Part shown: positions 9,341 through 17,736 of the stretch, in pieces
Position numbering within the stretch: the first letter of the stretch is position 1
Layout: each line of letters starts with the position of its first letter
Assembly: GCA_002428415.1 (NCBI GenBank)
Contig: DIWI01000098.1
Location: 1-64,000 of the forward strand
DNA: 64,000 nt
DNA from: Clostridiaceae bacterium UBA6110
Lineage (GTDB): Bacteria > Bacillota > Clostridia > Clostridiales > Clostridiaceae
Reading direction: 5' to 3'
Notes under the pieces: model-generated
What the model was told of the DNA's origin: nothing
The model's input: the letters and a program-made list of their open reading frames with translations, nothing else
The model's database searches: none
Position numbers and translations under genes: made by a program

Positions 9341-9961
9341 TCAGAACTTGGAAAAGCCGTCCTTTATGCAGAACCGCCACGGTACCGCCGCCCATTCTTT
9401 TGCATAATCCACACCGATACGCGGAGATGAATAATACTCTGGAGACAATCCTGAATCCAGGAGCAATATGGACCTTTGTCCGTATATCCCGTTTACCTGC
9501 CTTCCATAATCATCCATGGTTATCCCCAGTGCCTTAGTAAGGTTGCCTGGACCCTTGGCAAGAGACGCCATCTCCCTGACCGTGAGCTGGTCAGGTCTTT
9601 TGCCGAACCTTCTTTCTGACATGATTGAAGTACCGTCCTTTGGCAAAGCAGACCGGATAAGTACAGCTGCAGGGAACCCCTGGCTTCCTGTCACTATGTT
9701 CAGAAGCACGTGCATTCCGTAGACCAGATAAACATATATTACCCCCGGCTCTCCATACATCACCCTGTTCCTCTCAGTCACCCTGCCGCCGAATGCGTGG
9801 GAGGCCTTGTCATCGAAGCCGGAATAGCTTTCTGTCTCTGAAATCACTGCACTGCAAAGGCTTGTGCCATCCCTCACTTCGATTACCTTTCCGAGAAGCT
9901 CCCCTGCAACTATATGGGCATCCCTTTCGAAAAAATCCTTGCTGAGCTGATTATCTGACAT
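9341..9961 (-). CDS. mpg: DNA-3-methyladenine glycosylase (AAG/MPG family)
   Basis: The 206-residue protein matches the monofunctional alkyladenine glycosylase family: FFERDAHIVAGELLGK at the start, AVISETESYSGFDDKASHAF with the active-site glutamate, VTERNRVMYGEPGVIYVYLVYG and the glycine-rich lesion-binding stretch. It excises alkylated purines such as 3-methyladenine to begin base excision repair. The ATG lies after AGGTGGTGCTAAT. It stands alone between the GH4 gene and a divergent small membrane protein gene. No SOS-type box was seen near it. Confidence 0.93.
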   Translation of the reverse strand: MSDNQLSKDFFERDAHIVAGELLGKVIEVRDGTSLCSAVISETESYSGFDDKASHAFGGRVTERNRVMYGEPGVIYVYLVYGMHVLLNIVTGSQGFPAAVLIRSALPKDGTSIMSERRFGKRPDQLTVREMASLAKGPGNLTKALGITMDDYGRQVNGIYGQRSILLLDSGLSPEYYSSPRIGVDYAKEWAAVPWRFCIKDGFSKF

Positions 9962-10064
9962 ATTAGCACCACCTGTCTTGGATTTGTAATTAAGTTAAGG
10001 TCTTCTGATGATATAATCTGAGTACAACGAGTGGACTACATAATGAGTCCGAAAGGAGCATAGC

Positions 10065-10349
10065 ATGGATTCAAGCACAATCAGGCTGATTCTGATACTG
10101 GGGGCCTTCTTCCTTGGAGGCGGCATCTACAGCATAATAGTCAGTCTGTTCACAAGAAACGTCTACATCAGGCACATACCTTCATTCCTTGGGGCTGCAG
10201 TGATACTCTATTACATATACCAGCTTATGACGACAACTCCGGAAGGCTTCAGGGACATCGCATACATACTTTCAGTAATAATGATAGGGTTCGTGATATT
10301 CGGAAATGTGATCACGAATATAATAGTCAACATGAGGCGGAGAAATTAA
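10065..10349 (+). CDS. Small membrane protein, 94 aa, three predicted helices
   Basis: The protein is almost entirely hydrophobic, with likely transmembrane segments at about residues 7-27, 36-55 and 65-88, and a basic C-terminus (NMRRRN) that should lie in the cytoplasm. No family was recognised. The start follows AAAGGAG closely. A TATAAT at 10012-10017 is a candidate -10 box with a poor -35. A hairpin overlapping the stop codon ends the transcript. Function unknown. Confidence 0.65.
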   Translation: MDSSTIRLILILGAFFLGGGIYSIIVSLFTRNVYIRHIPSFLGAAVILYYIYQLMTTTPEGFRDIAYILSVIMIGFVIFGNVITNIIVNMRRRN

Positions 10350-10360
10350 TTCTCCGCCTC
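10334..10360 (+). terminator. Hairpin overlapping the stop codon
   Basis: GAGGCGGAGAA and TTCTCCGCCTC form an 11-bp perfect stem whose 5-base loop contains part of the TAA stop of the small membrane protein gene. No long T run follows, so it may act mainly as a 3'-end stabiliser. Confidence 0.55.
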
Positions 10361-10406
10361 ATCCATGCTGTCAGATATATTAAATTATAATAAATATGAT
10401 ACTTGG

Positions 10407-10736
10407 CTATACGTTCTTCCAGGAAAGGGTAATTATCTGATTCTTAAGCGACCCTTCCTTATGCTCCACCTGGTAGCCGTACTCCTTCATCTTGGATAGC
10501 AGCTTTCTTCTCCTGTCATCCGGAAGCTCGTCCGGCGTAAAGAAGAAGACCTCGCTTTCCTTTCCAAGGTAGGCTACGCGCTTCGCCCTCTTCTGCATCT
10601 TTATAGCCATTTCAGCAACTTCCTTGTCATCATCCTCGTACTCCCTGATGAATATTTCGAGGACCTTTCCCTTGAGCTCGTCAGGAATGTCAATTATCTT
10701 CCCCAGAAGCTCGGAGTCTATAATGTCTCTGTGCAT
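10407..10736 (-). CDS. Hypothetical protein, 109 aa
   Basis: No known family was recognised. The protein is soluble and charged: an acidic N-terminal part (IDIPDELKGKVLEIFIREYEDDD), a basic helix (AIKMQKRAKRVAYLG), and a C-terminal part resembling a small alpha/beta unit ending in IITLSWKNV. The start ATG follows GAGGT by six bases. It lies 42 bases downstream of deoC in the same direction with no terminator between, so the two are probably co-transcribed; the functional link to deoxyribose metabolism is not evident. Confidence 0.55.
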   Translation of the reverse strand: MHRDIIDSELLGKIIDIPDELKGKVLEIFIREYEDDDKEVAEMAIKMQKRAKRVAYLGKESEVFFFTPDELPDDRRRKLLSKMKEYGYQVEHKEGSLKNQIITLSWKNV

Positions 10737-10778
10737 CCAAATACCTCATTTCCATGGATTGTGCTATGTAAGCTTACC

Positions 10779-11450
10779 TCAATAGTCAGTATCAGATGCG
10801 CCATGGGTGACTATAGCTACTGATCCTGATGTCCCGAGTCTGGTTGCTCCGGCTTCTATCATGGCTATGGCATCGTCGTAGGTCCTGACTCCACCGGAAG
10901 CCTTGACTCCCATTTCCTTGCCTACAGTCATCCTCATAAGTGCGATGTCGGCTTTTGTAGCCCCGCCTGTCGAGAATCCGGTTGAAGTCTTGACGAAGGT
11001 TGCACCGGCAGCTTTAGCTATCTCGCATGCTGTAACCTTCTCGTCGTCAGTCAGAAGGCATGTCTCTATTATGACCTTTGTAAGCTTGTCTCCAGCCGCA
11101 AGCACAACAGCCTCGATGTCCTCCTTGACATAATCGTAGTCTTTGTCCTTGAGCCTTCCTACATTGATTACCATGTCTATCTCATCGGCACCTCTGAAGA
11201 CAGCTTCCTTTGTCTCGAAGGACTTTGATTCAGTAGTCATCTGGCCCAGTGGGAATCCGACAACCGTACAGATCTTGACGTCAGTGCCTTCAAGCATCTC
11301 CTTCGCCTTTTCGATGTTGCAGGGATTGATGCATACGCTCCAGAACGAATACCTGGCTGCCTCCTCACAAAGCTTTCGCAGCTGGGCATCAGTCGCGTCC
11401 GGCTTGAGAAGAGTATGGTCAATCATACTGGCGATCATCTTATTATCCAT
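10779..11450 (-). CDS. deoC: Deoxyribose-phosphate aldolase
   Basis: DeoC splits 2-deoxyribose 5-phosphate into glyceraldehyde 3-phosphate and acetaldehyde during deoxynucleoside catabolism. The 223-residue protein carries the family signature IDHTLLKPDAT at the start, the Schiff-base lysine in ATFVKTSTGFS, and the second lysine in GVKASGGVRT. Start follows GGGAGGATTAAAA. Other deo genes (deoA, deoB, pdp) are not in the window; the gene downstream is unknown. Confidence 0.97.
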   Translation of the reverse strand: MDNKMIASMIDHTLLKPDATDAQLRKLCEEAARYSFWSVCINPCNIEKAKEMLEGTDVKICTVVGFPLGQMTTESKSFETKEAVFRGADEIDMVINVGRLKDKDYDYVKEDIEAVVLAAGDKLTKVIIETCLLTDDEKVTACEIAKAAGATFVKTSTGFSTGGATKADIALMRMTVGKEMGVKASGGVRTYDDAIAMIEAGATRLGTSGSVAIVTHGASDTDY

Positions 11451-11606
11451 TTTTAATCCTCCCGGTTTCTTTATTCATTCCCATTTTAACATAACAAGCT
11501 TCACTTGGACCCGGTGCTTCAGGATATCGTAGTATTTTTTATACTTTTTTCCTGAAGGTTATGCTATAATTATCATCAGCAATCATACAATCAAAGGAGT
11601 TTTATA

Positions 11607-12014
11607 ATGGGGTTCAAAGACAAACTGCAGAAATACTATGCAGACAGCTACTTGAAGAAATACGGTGACAGGATGGCGCAGGCTTACGGTACCGTATTGT
11701 CAATTAAGGTCGAGGAGAAGAAGATACTCTTCGGGCTTATCAACAAGCTGGTTGCAACTGTAATAATCAAGCCTGAAGGCCAGAAGAACGTGCTCAGGGC
11801 AGTGTACAAAGCGTCAAAATGGTTCAAGAAGCCTGAATTCATGACTATCGGCCAGGGAAACATAGTGCTTCTCCAGGGGCTGAAGGGTGAAAAAGGCAAG
11901 ACAGGCTCTGATATGTTCGATATCAAGAACATCAGGAACATAACAACAAAGAAGGATCTCTTCAAGACAGATACACCTCTTCCGAAGAGGCAGATCCAGA
12001 TGAAGAGGAAATAA
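11607..12014 (+). CDS. Hypothetical protein, 135 aa
   Basis: No family was recognised. The protein is strongly basic, with an amphipathic N-terminus (MGFKDKLQKYYADSYLKKYG), a central beta-rich part (GTVLSIKVEEKKILFGL, ATVIIKPEG) and a basic tail (PLPKRQIQMKRK). The basic ends could bind membrane lipid or nucleic acid, but this is inference. Start follows AAAGGAG; TATAAT is present about 35 bases upstream without a good -35. A terminator follows, so it is monocistronic and divergent from deoC. Confidence 0.6.
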   Translation: MGFKDKLQKYYADSYLKKYGDRMAQAYGTVLSIKVEEKKILFGLINKLVATVIIKPEGQKNVLRAVYKASKWFKKPEFMTIGQGNIVLLQGLKGEKGKTGSDMFDIKNIRNITTKKDLFKTDTPLPKRQIQMKRK

Positions 12015-12022
12015 CGTCAAAA

Positions 12023-12054
12023 AAGCCTGTGATTGTATTGCAGGCTTATTTTTT
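12023..12054 (+). terminator. Rho-independent terminator
   Basis: AAGCCTG and CAGGCTT form a 7-bp stem followed by ATTTTTT, ending the 135-aa gene transcript just ahead of the pyrophosphatase gene. Confidence 0.85.
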
Positions 12055-12095
12055 ACAAAATCAGATATTTTTTATGATAAAAGGAGGTCTATGAA

Positions 12096-13733
12096 TTGAA
12101 GGACACTGTTTTTGTGACAGGTCACAAAAATCCCGATTCCGACTCCATATGTGCAGCACTGGCCTATGCTGAATTCAAAAACAAGACGGGAACTGTAGAT
12201 GCTATTCCTGTAAGGCTTGGTGAGATAAACAGGGAGACAAGCTTCATACTTAACCATTTTGAGGTCGAGCCTCCTATGCTGATTGAAACCGTAAAGCTCC
12301 AGGTGAAGGACATGGATATTGACAAGATAACCCCTGTCAGCCCTGACATCACATTGAAGATGGCATGGAACCTGATGCGCAAGCAGAATGTGAAGAGCCT
12401 TCCTGTCATCGATGACAATGAGCTTCTAATGGGAGTGGTCTCAGTTACAAATGTGACTGAAAGCTACATGGATGTCTGGGACAACACCATACTTGGCAAA
12501 GCCAGCGTGACGCTTGAAAACATAATCGATACCCTTACTGCCAAGCCGGTAAGCATTGAGAAGTCGAGAAAGGCATATTCAGGCAAGATACTTGTCTTAT
12601 CTGGATCCAACGAAACCGCTTCAAAGATGCTGGAGGAGGGAGACATTGCGATTTGCGGAGACCGGGTTGATTCTCAGGAGCTCTGTATAGACAAGAAGGT
12701 TGCCCTCATCATTGTGACTACGAGCAACACAATCAGCCCTGAGCTTCTTGAAAAGGCCAGGGAAAACAAAGTGACCATACTTAGCACTCCTTATGATACC
12801 TTTACCACCGCAAGGCTTATAACACAGGCTGTCCCGGTAAGGCATGTCATGGGAACCGACAAGCTCATATACTTCTCTTCGGAGGATTTCATAGAAGATA
12901 TCAGAGGCGTGATGGCAGAGACCAGGTACAGGAGTTACCCGGTTGTCAGCGTAGAGGGCAAGGTTGCAGGAACAGTATCCAGGTATCACCTCATCTCGGC
13001 AAAGAAGAAAAAGGTCATCCTGGTCGACCATAATGAGCGCGGTCAATCCGTCGACGGGCTTGAGGATGCAGAAATCCTTGAGATCATAGACCACCATAGG
13101 GTAGCTGATGTGGCTACAGGGACTCCCATATATTTCAGGAATGAGCCTGTGGGAAGCACATCAACAATAGTTGCTAATATTTTCTTCGAGAACGGTATAC
13201 GGCCATCTAAAAAGATAGCGGGAATACTCTGCGCAGCAATAATATCCGATACTCTCCTTTTCAGGTCCCCCACTGCAACCAACGTAGACAGGATGACACT
13301 GGAAAGGCTTGCGATGCTTGCGGACATCGATGTCAACAGCTTCGCGCTTGAGATGTTCAAGTACGGCACATCCCTCGCAGGAAGAAGCCCGGACGAGATA
13401 CTGAACCAGGACTTCAAGGTCTTCTCATATGACGACGAGAAGGTCGGAGTGGCTCAGGTGTACTCGATGGATGCAGACTCAATTATGGACCTGAAGGAGC
13501 CGCTCATTGAAGCCATGGAGCTTAAGGCAAGGACAGGAGACTTCACTATGATTGCCCTGATACTCACTGACATATATAAGGAAGGCTCGGAGATAATAGC
13601 AGTCGGAAAGCACAAGGAGCTTATTAACAAGGCTTTCAACGTTGAGCTGGTCAACAACTCAGTGTATATCCCGGGCATACTGTCCAGGAAGAAGCAGGTA
13701 ATACCTCCTCTTACTGCAGCTATAAACAGATAG
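12096..13733 (+). CDS. Manganese-dependent inorganic pyrophosphatase with CBS and DRTGG domains
   Basis: Family II pyrophosphatases hydrolyse PPi to phosphate using Mn/Co. The DHH part is split: residues 1-65 carry GHKNPDSDSICAAL (metal-binding DxD), and after an inserted region come LVDHNERGQSV, IIDHHRVAD and the DHHA2 domain with SRKKQVIPPL at the C-terminus. The insert holds a CBS pair interrupted by a DRTGG-like domain (about residues 75-300), the layout of nucleotide-regulated CBS-PPases. Length 545 aa fits these. The start is TTG, eight bases after AAAGGAGGT; a nearer ATG is out of frame. A hairpin follows the gene. Confidence 0.93.
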   Translation: MKDTVFVTGHKNPDSDSICAALAYAEFKNKTGTVDAIPVRLGEINRETSFILNHFEVEPPMLIETVKLQVKDMDIDKITPVSPDITLKMAWNLMRKQNVKSLPVIDDNELLMGVVSVTNVTESYMDVWDNTILGKASVTLENIIDTLTAKPVSIEKSRKAYSGKILVLSGSNETASKMLEEGDIAICGDRVDSQELCIDKKVALIIVTTSNTISPELLEKARENKVTILSTPYDTFTTARLITQAVPVRHVMGTDKLIYFSSEDFIEDIRGVMAETRYRSYPVVSVEGKVAGTVSRYHLISAKKKKVILVDHNERGQSVDGLEDAEILEIIDHHRVADVATGTPIYFRNEPVGSTSTIVANIFFENGIRPSKKIAGILCAAIISDTLLFRSPTATNVDRMTLERLAMLADIDVNSFALEMFKYGTSLAGRSPDEILNQDFKVFSYDDEKVGVAQVYSMDADSIMDLKEPLIEAMELKARTGDFTMIALILTDIYKEGSEIIAVGKHKELINKAFNVELVNNSVYIPGILSRKKQVIPPLTAAINR

Positions 13734-13739
13734 GCTTCA

Positions 13740-13766
13740 GGGAAGGTCAGAGCTAATGACCTTCCC
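13740..13766 (+). terminator. Terminator hairpin after the pyrophosphatase gene
   Basis: GGGAAGGTCA and TGACCTTCCC form a 10-bp perfect stem with a 7-base loop. T residues follow but are interrupted. Confidence 0.7.
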
Positions 13767-13930
13767 TTGCATATTTCTGCTCTGCTTCCTGGAAGTTGTG
13801 ATATGGTATCATTTTCAATTCAATCCATGTTGAAAATGAGCTTAAATTTACATTTGACATCTTCAAAAAATATCTATTTGTGTTACACTGATTATATTAC
13901 TTATGCTTAAAGGCAAGATGGAGGAATAAA

Positions 13931-14407
13931 ATGACAGATATCAATAAAGACAAAGAGCTCGAGGCAGGCTGCTGCTGCTGCGGAAGCGAAGCTGATGAAT
14001 CCTGCTGCGGAAACGAAGCCAATAATGAAGAAGGCTGCTGCTGCGAAGGTGAATCCACAGGATGCAACTGCATGGATGAACCAGGACATCATCACGAGCA
14101 CGGACCAGGCTGCGACCATGACCATGATCATGACCACGAGCATGAGCATATGGTCACATTCGAGAACGAAGACGGAACTACATCGGAATATCCTGTAGTT
14201 GACGAGTTTGAATTTGATGGAGAGCTCTATGTGCTTGTCCTCAACTCAGACGAAACAGTTACTCCGCTCAAGTCAATGGGCGAGGATGGAGAGCTTGTTT
14301 TTCTTACAGAGGAAGAGTTCGAAGTTGTAGCAAATGCTTACAATGAACTCCTTGACGCTGAAGATGAAGACGAGTATGAGGAAGAGGAAGAGAAGGAAGA
14401 GGAATAA
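13931..14407 (+). CDS. Cys/His-rich metal-binding protein with DUF1292 domain
   Basis: The first 74 residues hold 12 cysteines, in clusters CCCC (14-17), CC (25-26), CCC (36-38), CNC (45-47) and C61, and 10 histidines in HHHEH and HDHDHDHEHEH runs. Residues about 74-130 form a DUF1292 domain (MVTFENEDGTTSEYPVVDEF, YVLVLNSDE, EFEVVANAYNELLD), normally a free-standing protein of about 90 aa beside yrzL/ruvX genes. The C-terminus is a run of Glu/Asp. The N-terminal part could bind several soft metal ions; metal storage or buffering is an inference. The start follows GGAGG and a strong terminator ends the gene. Confidence 0.8.
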   Translation: MTDINKDKELEAGCCCCGSEADESCCGNEANNEEGCCCEGESTGCNCMDEPGHHHEHGPGCDHDHDHDHEHEHMVTFENEDGTTSEYPVVDEFEFDGELYVLVLNSDETVTPLKSMGEDGELVFLTEEEFEVVANAYNELLDAEDEDEYEEEEEKEEE

Positions 14408-14425
14408 GACAACCAGTTTATTACA

Positions 14426-14449
14426 CCCCGGCTTGCACCGGGGTTTTTT
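14426..14449 (+). terminator. Rho-independent terminator
   Basis: CCCCGG-CTTGCA-CCGGGG followed by six T residues. It ends the DUF1292 transcript 15 bases before the next gene's start. Confidence 0.9.
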
Positions 14450-14462
14450 CACAGGTGGTATA

Positions 14463-15098
14463 ATGGAAAAATTAGCAATATTCGATGTTGATTTCACTAT
14501 CACTAGCAAGGAGACCCTTATTGAATTCTATAGGTTCATTGTAGGCAAGCATCCTGAAAAAATAGCAAGACTACCTCAGGCGGCAGCATCTGGTCTTTTC
14601 TACAAGCTTCGGATCCATGATGAGAAAGCGGCAAAGGAGATGTTCCTGAAGTATCTCACAAGCTTTTCTGAGGCTGAGATCCGCATGCTCTCAAAGGAAT
14701 TCTACGAGAAAGTGCTTCTGGGAATTTTCTACAGGGACGGCCTTGATAAGATTAAGGAGCTAAAGGCCAAGGGCTTAAGGGTCATCCTGAATTCTGCATC
14801 CCCTGAATTCTACCTTGACCAGCTCTACGGCATTGAAGGTGTCGACAAGGTCATCGGGACTCGTTTCCTGTTCGAAAACGGGAGGTTCCCTTCAAAGATG
14901 GTCGGACTAAACAACAAGGGTGAAGAAAAGGTAAGAAGGCTCTATGAGTACCTTGAAAAAGAAGAGATAGACCTGGAAGGGTCATACATGTTCTCAGACT
15001 CAATGTCGGACGAACCCCTTCTCAAACTTGTAGGCAGACCCTATCTCATCAACTACAAAAGAAAGGACCCCAAATACCCGGTCCTTAACTGGAGGTAA
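14463..15098 (+). CDS. HAD-superfamily (IB) phosphatase, SerB-like
   Basis: The 211-residue protein is a haloacid-dehalogenase-type phosphohydrolase of subfamily IB. Motif I is DVDFTIT (residues 8-14), motif II is in VILNSAS (Ser), motif III lysine lies near FPSKMVG or NNKGEEK, and motif IV is MFSDSMSDEPLL. Substrate is not fixed by sequence; phosphoserine or another small phosphomonoester is possible. The ATG at 14463 follows AGGTGG; an in-frame opening upstream overlaps the previous terminator. It ends 2 bases before the aminotransferase gene, so the two share an operon. Confidence 0.85.
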   Translation: MEKLAIFDVDFTITSKETLIEFYRFIVGKHPEKIARLPQAAASGLFYKLRIHDEKAAKEMFLKYLTSFSEAEIRMLSKEFYEKVLLGIFYRDGLDKIKELKAKGLRVILNSASPEFYLDQLYGIEGVDKVIGTRFLFENGRFPSKMVGLNNKGEEKVRRLYEYLEKEEIDLEGSYMFSDSMSDEPLLKLVGRPYLINYKRKDPKYPVLNWR

Positions 15099-15100
15099 TA

Positions 15101-15916
15101 ATGGAAAAGGCAACTGGAACTTACTATTACTCTGGAAAAAGCAGATTGAAGACATCTGATTTCTCATATGATACAGGAACAGGGCATATATATGAGGTAA
15201 TAAGGATTTTAGACGGAGTGCCGCTGTTCCTTGAAGACCATCTTGAAAGGATGCATGAGTCACTTGCGCTTGTAGGAAAGACTTCAATGAAATCCACAGA
15301 AGAGGTCAGGAACCTGATATCGCTTCTAATAAAGAGCAACGGAACGAAAAATGGCAATGTGAAGTTCGTAGTGGGAGAATCACTTCCTGAAGGAATACTG
15401 TTATATATGATCCCCCATTCCTATCCTGATGAAGCGATGTATGAGAATGGTATTGCAACAGCACTTCTGAAGCTCGAACGCACGAATCCCAATGCCAAGA
15501 TAGTGAACATAAGCTACAAGGAAATCGTAGCCGAATTCATAAAGGACAAGGGGGTATATGAGGCCCTTCTTGTGAACCGAGAAAGCTGCATTACCGAAGG
15601 AAGCAGGTCGAATGTGTTCTTTGTCGCTTCTGACACGCTGATGACACCTCCTCTCAAGGATGTGCTTGGTGGCATAACCAGGAAGAAAATCATAGACATC
15701 GCCAAGGCTGCAGGAATCCCTTTCAAAGAGACTGATATCGGAATCGAACTGATAAATGAACTTCAGGGAGCGTTCATGAGCGGAACATCACCTAAAGTTC
15801 TTCCAATTTCAAGGATAGACAAGACCGAAATACCTTCCGCCAAATGCTCGATAATCGGCAGGCTGATGAAGCTCTATAATGCAGAAATTGAAGAATACGT
15901 GAAGAAAAACAGCTGA
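15101..15916 (+). CDS. PLP-dependent class IV aminotransferase or aminodeoxychorismate lyase
   Basis: The 271-residue protein has the fold-type IV layout seen in branched-chain aminotransferase, D-amino-acid aminotransferase and PabC. Recognisable blocks are HIYEVIRILDGVPLFLEDHLERM, the likely Schiff-base lysine in NAKIVN (K133 by alignment to the DIKSLN motif), YEALLVNRESCITEGSRSNVFFV and GAFMSGTSPKVLPI. The Thr/Ser-rich GTSPKV end is aminotransferase-like. The specific substrate cannot be told. It is translated just after the HAD phosphatase gene and 17 bases before a membrane-anchored protein gene. Confidence 0.85.
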   Translation: MEKATGTYYYSGKSRLKTSDFSYDTGTGHIYEVIRILDGVPLFLEDHLERMHESLALVGKTSMKSTEEVRNLISLLIKSNGTKNGNVKFVVGESLPEGILLYMIPHSYPDEAMYENGIATALLKLERTNPNAKIVNISYKEIVAEFIKDKGVYEALLVNRESCITEGSRSNVFFVASDTLMTPPLKDVLGGITRKKIIDIAKAAGIPFKETDIGIELINELQGAFMSGTSPKVLPISRIDKTEIPSAKCSIIGRLMKLYNAEIEEYVKKNS

Positions 15917-15933
15917 CCGGGGAGGTGTTTCCG

Positions 15934-16509
15934 ATGAACAAGCGCGGGGTACTTATAATAATATCCTGCATACTCACTCTGATCCTCATACTCTCCTCCC
16001 CGCTTGGTCTCGGCAGATTCCTTGGAAGCTGGTTCGATAGAGAGGATCCAGTCATATCAAAGCACCCGCCAGGAAGGAATGTAGTAAGGATACCAAGTGC
16101 CTACAGAAGCTTCAGGATGGATCTGCTTGATCCGTTCAAGGAATACCTTGAGGAATTTGAAGACATTGTCGATGGAAAGGTTGCCGGATCAGATATTGCA
16201 AGCCGTCTGAACATCCTGCAGAGAGAAGTATCTGACCTTCCTATAGTGCCGACATCTACGAATCCGAAACTGGAATCGCTGTACGCACTGTTCGAGGTCA
16301 TGAAGGAAAGTCTGCTTGAGTGCATCATGGTCATAGCTGACTCAAAGGAGAATCAGCTTACAGCTGATGATGAGTCAGCCCTTAAATTTCTATATGCTGA
16401 GATAACAAACGTCCTCAGCAATATCGAAGCAATGACCTTTGACATCTTCAACGACAACGGCATCCAGTATTTCATCGGTGATGACGGAACCATAAGCATA
16501 TATGAATAA
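15934..16509 (+). CDS. Membrane-anchored hypothetical protein, 191 aa
   Basis: No family was recognised. A single N-terminal transmembrane helix (about residues 6-28, MNKRGVLIIISCILTLILIL) with a basic start suggests an uncleaved signal anchor, leaving about 160 residues outside the cell. That part is acidic and helical (FKEYLEEFEDIVDGKVAG, YALFEVMKESLLECIMV) and ends in short strands. The ATG follows GGGGAGGT by seven bases; a GTG three codons earlier overlaps the ribosome binding site. It is the last gene of the HAD-aminotransferase unit. Confidence 0.65.
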   Translation: MNKRGVLIIISCILTLILILSSPLGLGRFLGSWFDREDPVISKHPPGRNVVRIPSAYRSFRMDLLDPFKEYLEEFEDIVDGKVAGSDIASRLNILQREVSDLPIVPTSTNPKLESLYALFEVMKESLLECIMVIADSKENQLTADDESALKFLYAEITNVLSNIEAMTFDIFNDNGIQYFIGDDGTISIYE

Positions 16510-16511
16510 AG

Positions 16512-16547
16512 AAAAACTGCCCGGATAATCAAATCCAGGCAGTTTTT
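16512..16547. terminator. Bidirectional terminator
   Basis: AAAAACTGCC pairs with GGCAGTTTTT, continued by GGAT/ATCC around a short loop. T runs occur on both sides, so it can serve both convergent genes. Confidence 0.85.
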
Positions 16548-16715
16548 CTATTCTTCTTCAATCAATTCAGCCTCAAGTACATCGTCATCGACGAAATCTC
16601 CATAGTCGTCAACGAACTTATCCAGCTCCTCCTTGTTGTCCCTGACAGCCTTGTAGACCAAAGCTCCCATGGCAAAGGAAACTGCCGACAAGAGGAATAG
16701 CTTGCCACACTTCAT
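16548..16715 (-). CDS. Small membrane protein, 55 aa
   Basis: ATG 16715 follows GGAGG by six bases. The protein has one hydrophobic helix (KLFLLSAVSFAMGALVYKAV, near residues 4-23) and a strongly acidic C-terminal half (DKFVDDYGDFVDDDVLEAEL). This is the pattern of small YtxH-like membrane proteins, but no exact family was identified. An in-frame opening further upstream lacks a ribosome binding site. The region 16716-17010 holds no gene; a GAGCC-AAAAA-type short hairpin lies near 16870. Confidence 0.6.
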   Translation of the reverse strand: MKCGKLFLLSAVSFAMGALVYKAVRDNKEELDKFVDDYGDFVDDDVLEAELIEEE

Positions 16716-17010
16716 AAGACTCCTCCAAAACATATCGATTTCATGACTATTATACCACAGGAATCGCAAAAACTGAAATTTTGCTTTTCCAAGGATGTCC
16801 GTCCCCTGCCGCTCTGCCACTCTTACAGGGACAGGCAAACCGCTTGAAGGTCTGTAAAATCAGTGCTGGCCGAGCTTTTTGGCTCAACCTGCCGGTGGAT
16901 ATAGACAGGAAAAAACCAACTAGTTAAAATTGTGTTAACAATACCTTGCAGCCTGCAATCTTTAAACCATCTTCAAATCTATATGGTACACTTCTCTGCG
17001 AGGTGAAGAA

Positions 17011-17655
17011 ATGCACAAAGTAATCATCTTCGGATCTCAGGCGCTGACTTGGGATTTCGATGCGATAATTGAATTTTTCAGCTGCAAGACAGCTTTTGAT
17101 ATGAGGGAGCTCGAGGATGAACTTCTAAAGAGTCCGGACCTTTTGCTTATCGATGCGGAGAGCTTTTATGAAAACAGGGAACTGGTGACATCACTAATCA
17201 ATAAGACCTTCAGGACCAAGGCCCTTGTAGCGTTTCCGGAGGGCTCTGACATTTTGGCCGAAAACAAGGATTCGGATAGGATATCCTATGTTTTCCTGCC
17301 ATCCTCAGGCGATGAACTGGTAAGGATAATGGCGGACCTGATAGACAGGGACAGAAAGACATGCGTATACGGTGACCTTGTCATTGACGAAAAGTCTTCA
17401 CAGGCAACTATCGCGGGAGAACCACTCCCGCTTACTCAGCTCGAATTCAATCTCCTTGTCTATCTTGAAAGAAGAAGCGGAGATACTGTAAGAAGGGACG
17501 AGCTCATACGAAAGGTATGGGGTTATTCACTGCTGGGAGATTCCCGCACTATTGACACCCACGTAAAGTCGCTCAGGAACAAGCTCGGCAGCCATAGAGA
17601 CCTTATCAAGACCGTATGGGGATTCGGATACAAGTTCCAGCAGCCAAAAAAATAG
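17011..17655 (+). CDS. Orphan winged-helix regulator with degenerate receiver-like domain
   Basis: Residues about 118-211 are an OmpR/PhoB-type winged-helix DNA-binding domain (LPLTQLEFNLLVYLERRSGD, DELIRKVWGY, RTIDTHVKSLRNKLG, VWGFGYKFQ). Residues 1-112 have the size of a receiver, but the acidic pair after the first strand is missing (VIIFGSQAL in place of a VDDE-type motif) and the switch lysine is replaced (YVFLPSS). An aspartate at 48 (LLLIDAES) occupies the phospho-acceptor place. It probably works without ordinary phosphotransfer. No histidine kinase gene is adjacent. A terminator follows. Confidence 0.85.
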   Translation: MHKVIIFGSQALTWDFDAIIEFFSCKTAFDMRELEDELLKSPDLLLIDAESFYENRELVTSLINKTFRTKALVAFPEGSDILAENKDSDRISYVFLPSSGDELVRIMADLIDRDRKTCVYGDLVIDEKSSQATIAGEPLPLTQLEFNLLVYLERRSGDTVRRDELIRKVWGYSLLGDSRTIDTHVKSLRNKLGSHRDLIKTVWGFGYKFQQPKK

Positions 17656-17684
17656 CTGTTTGCCAACAATTTTTTTCATGATCA

Positions 17685-17722
17685 GGGCGCGGAAGGCATT
17701 TATCAGAAATGTCTCCGCGCCC
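17685..17722. terminator. Terminator hairpin between convergent genes
   Basis: GGGCGCGGA and TCCGCGCCC frame an inner GGCATTT/AAATGTC pairing. It lies between the winged-helix regulator gene and the leftward phosphoesterase gene. Confidence 0.75.
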
Positions 17723-17736
17723 CCTCCTTTTATTTG

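Noticed and set aside
13995..14198. Overlapping reading frame inside the Cys/His-rich gene
   Set aside because: It lacks a ribosome binding site and looks like a shifted frame of repetitive TGC/CAT codons.
16716..17010. Possible gene or small RNA in the 295-base gap
   Set aside because: No reading frame with a ribosome binding site and only a weak GAGCC-type hairpin; no promoter-terminator pair for an RNA.
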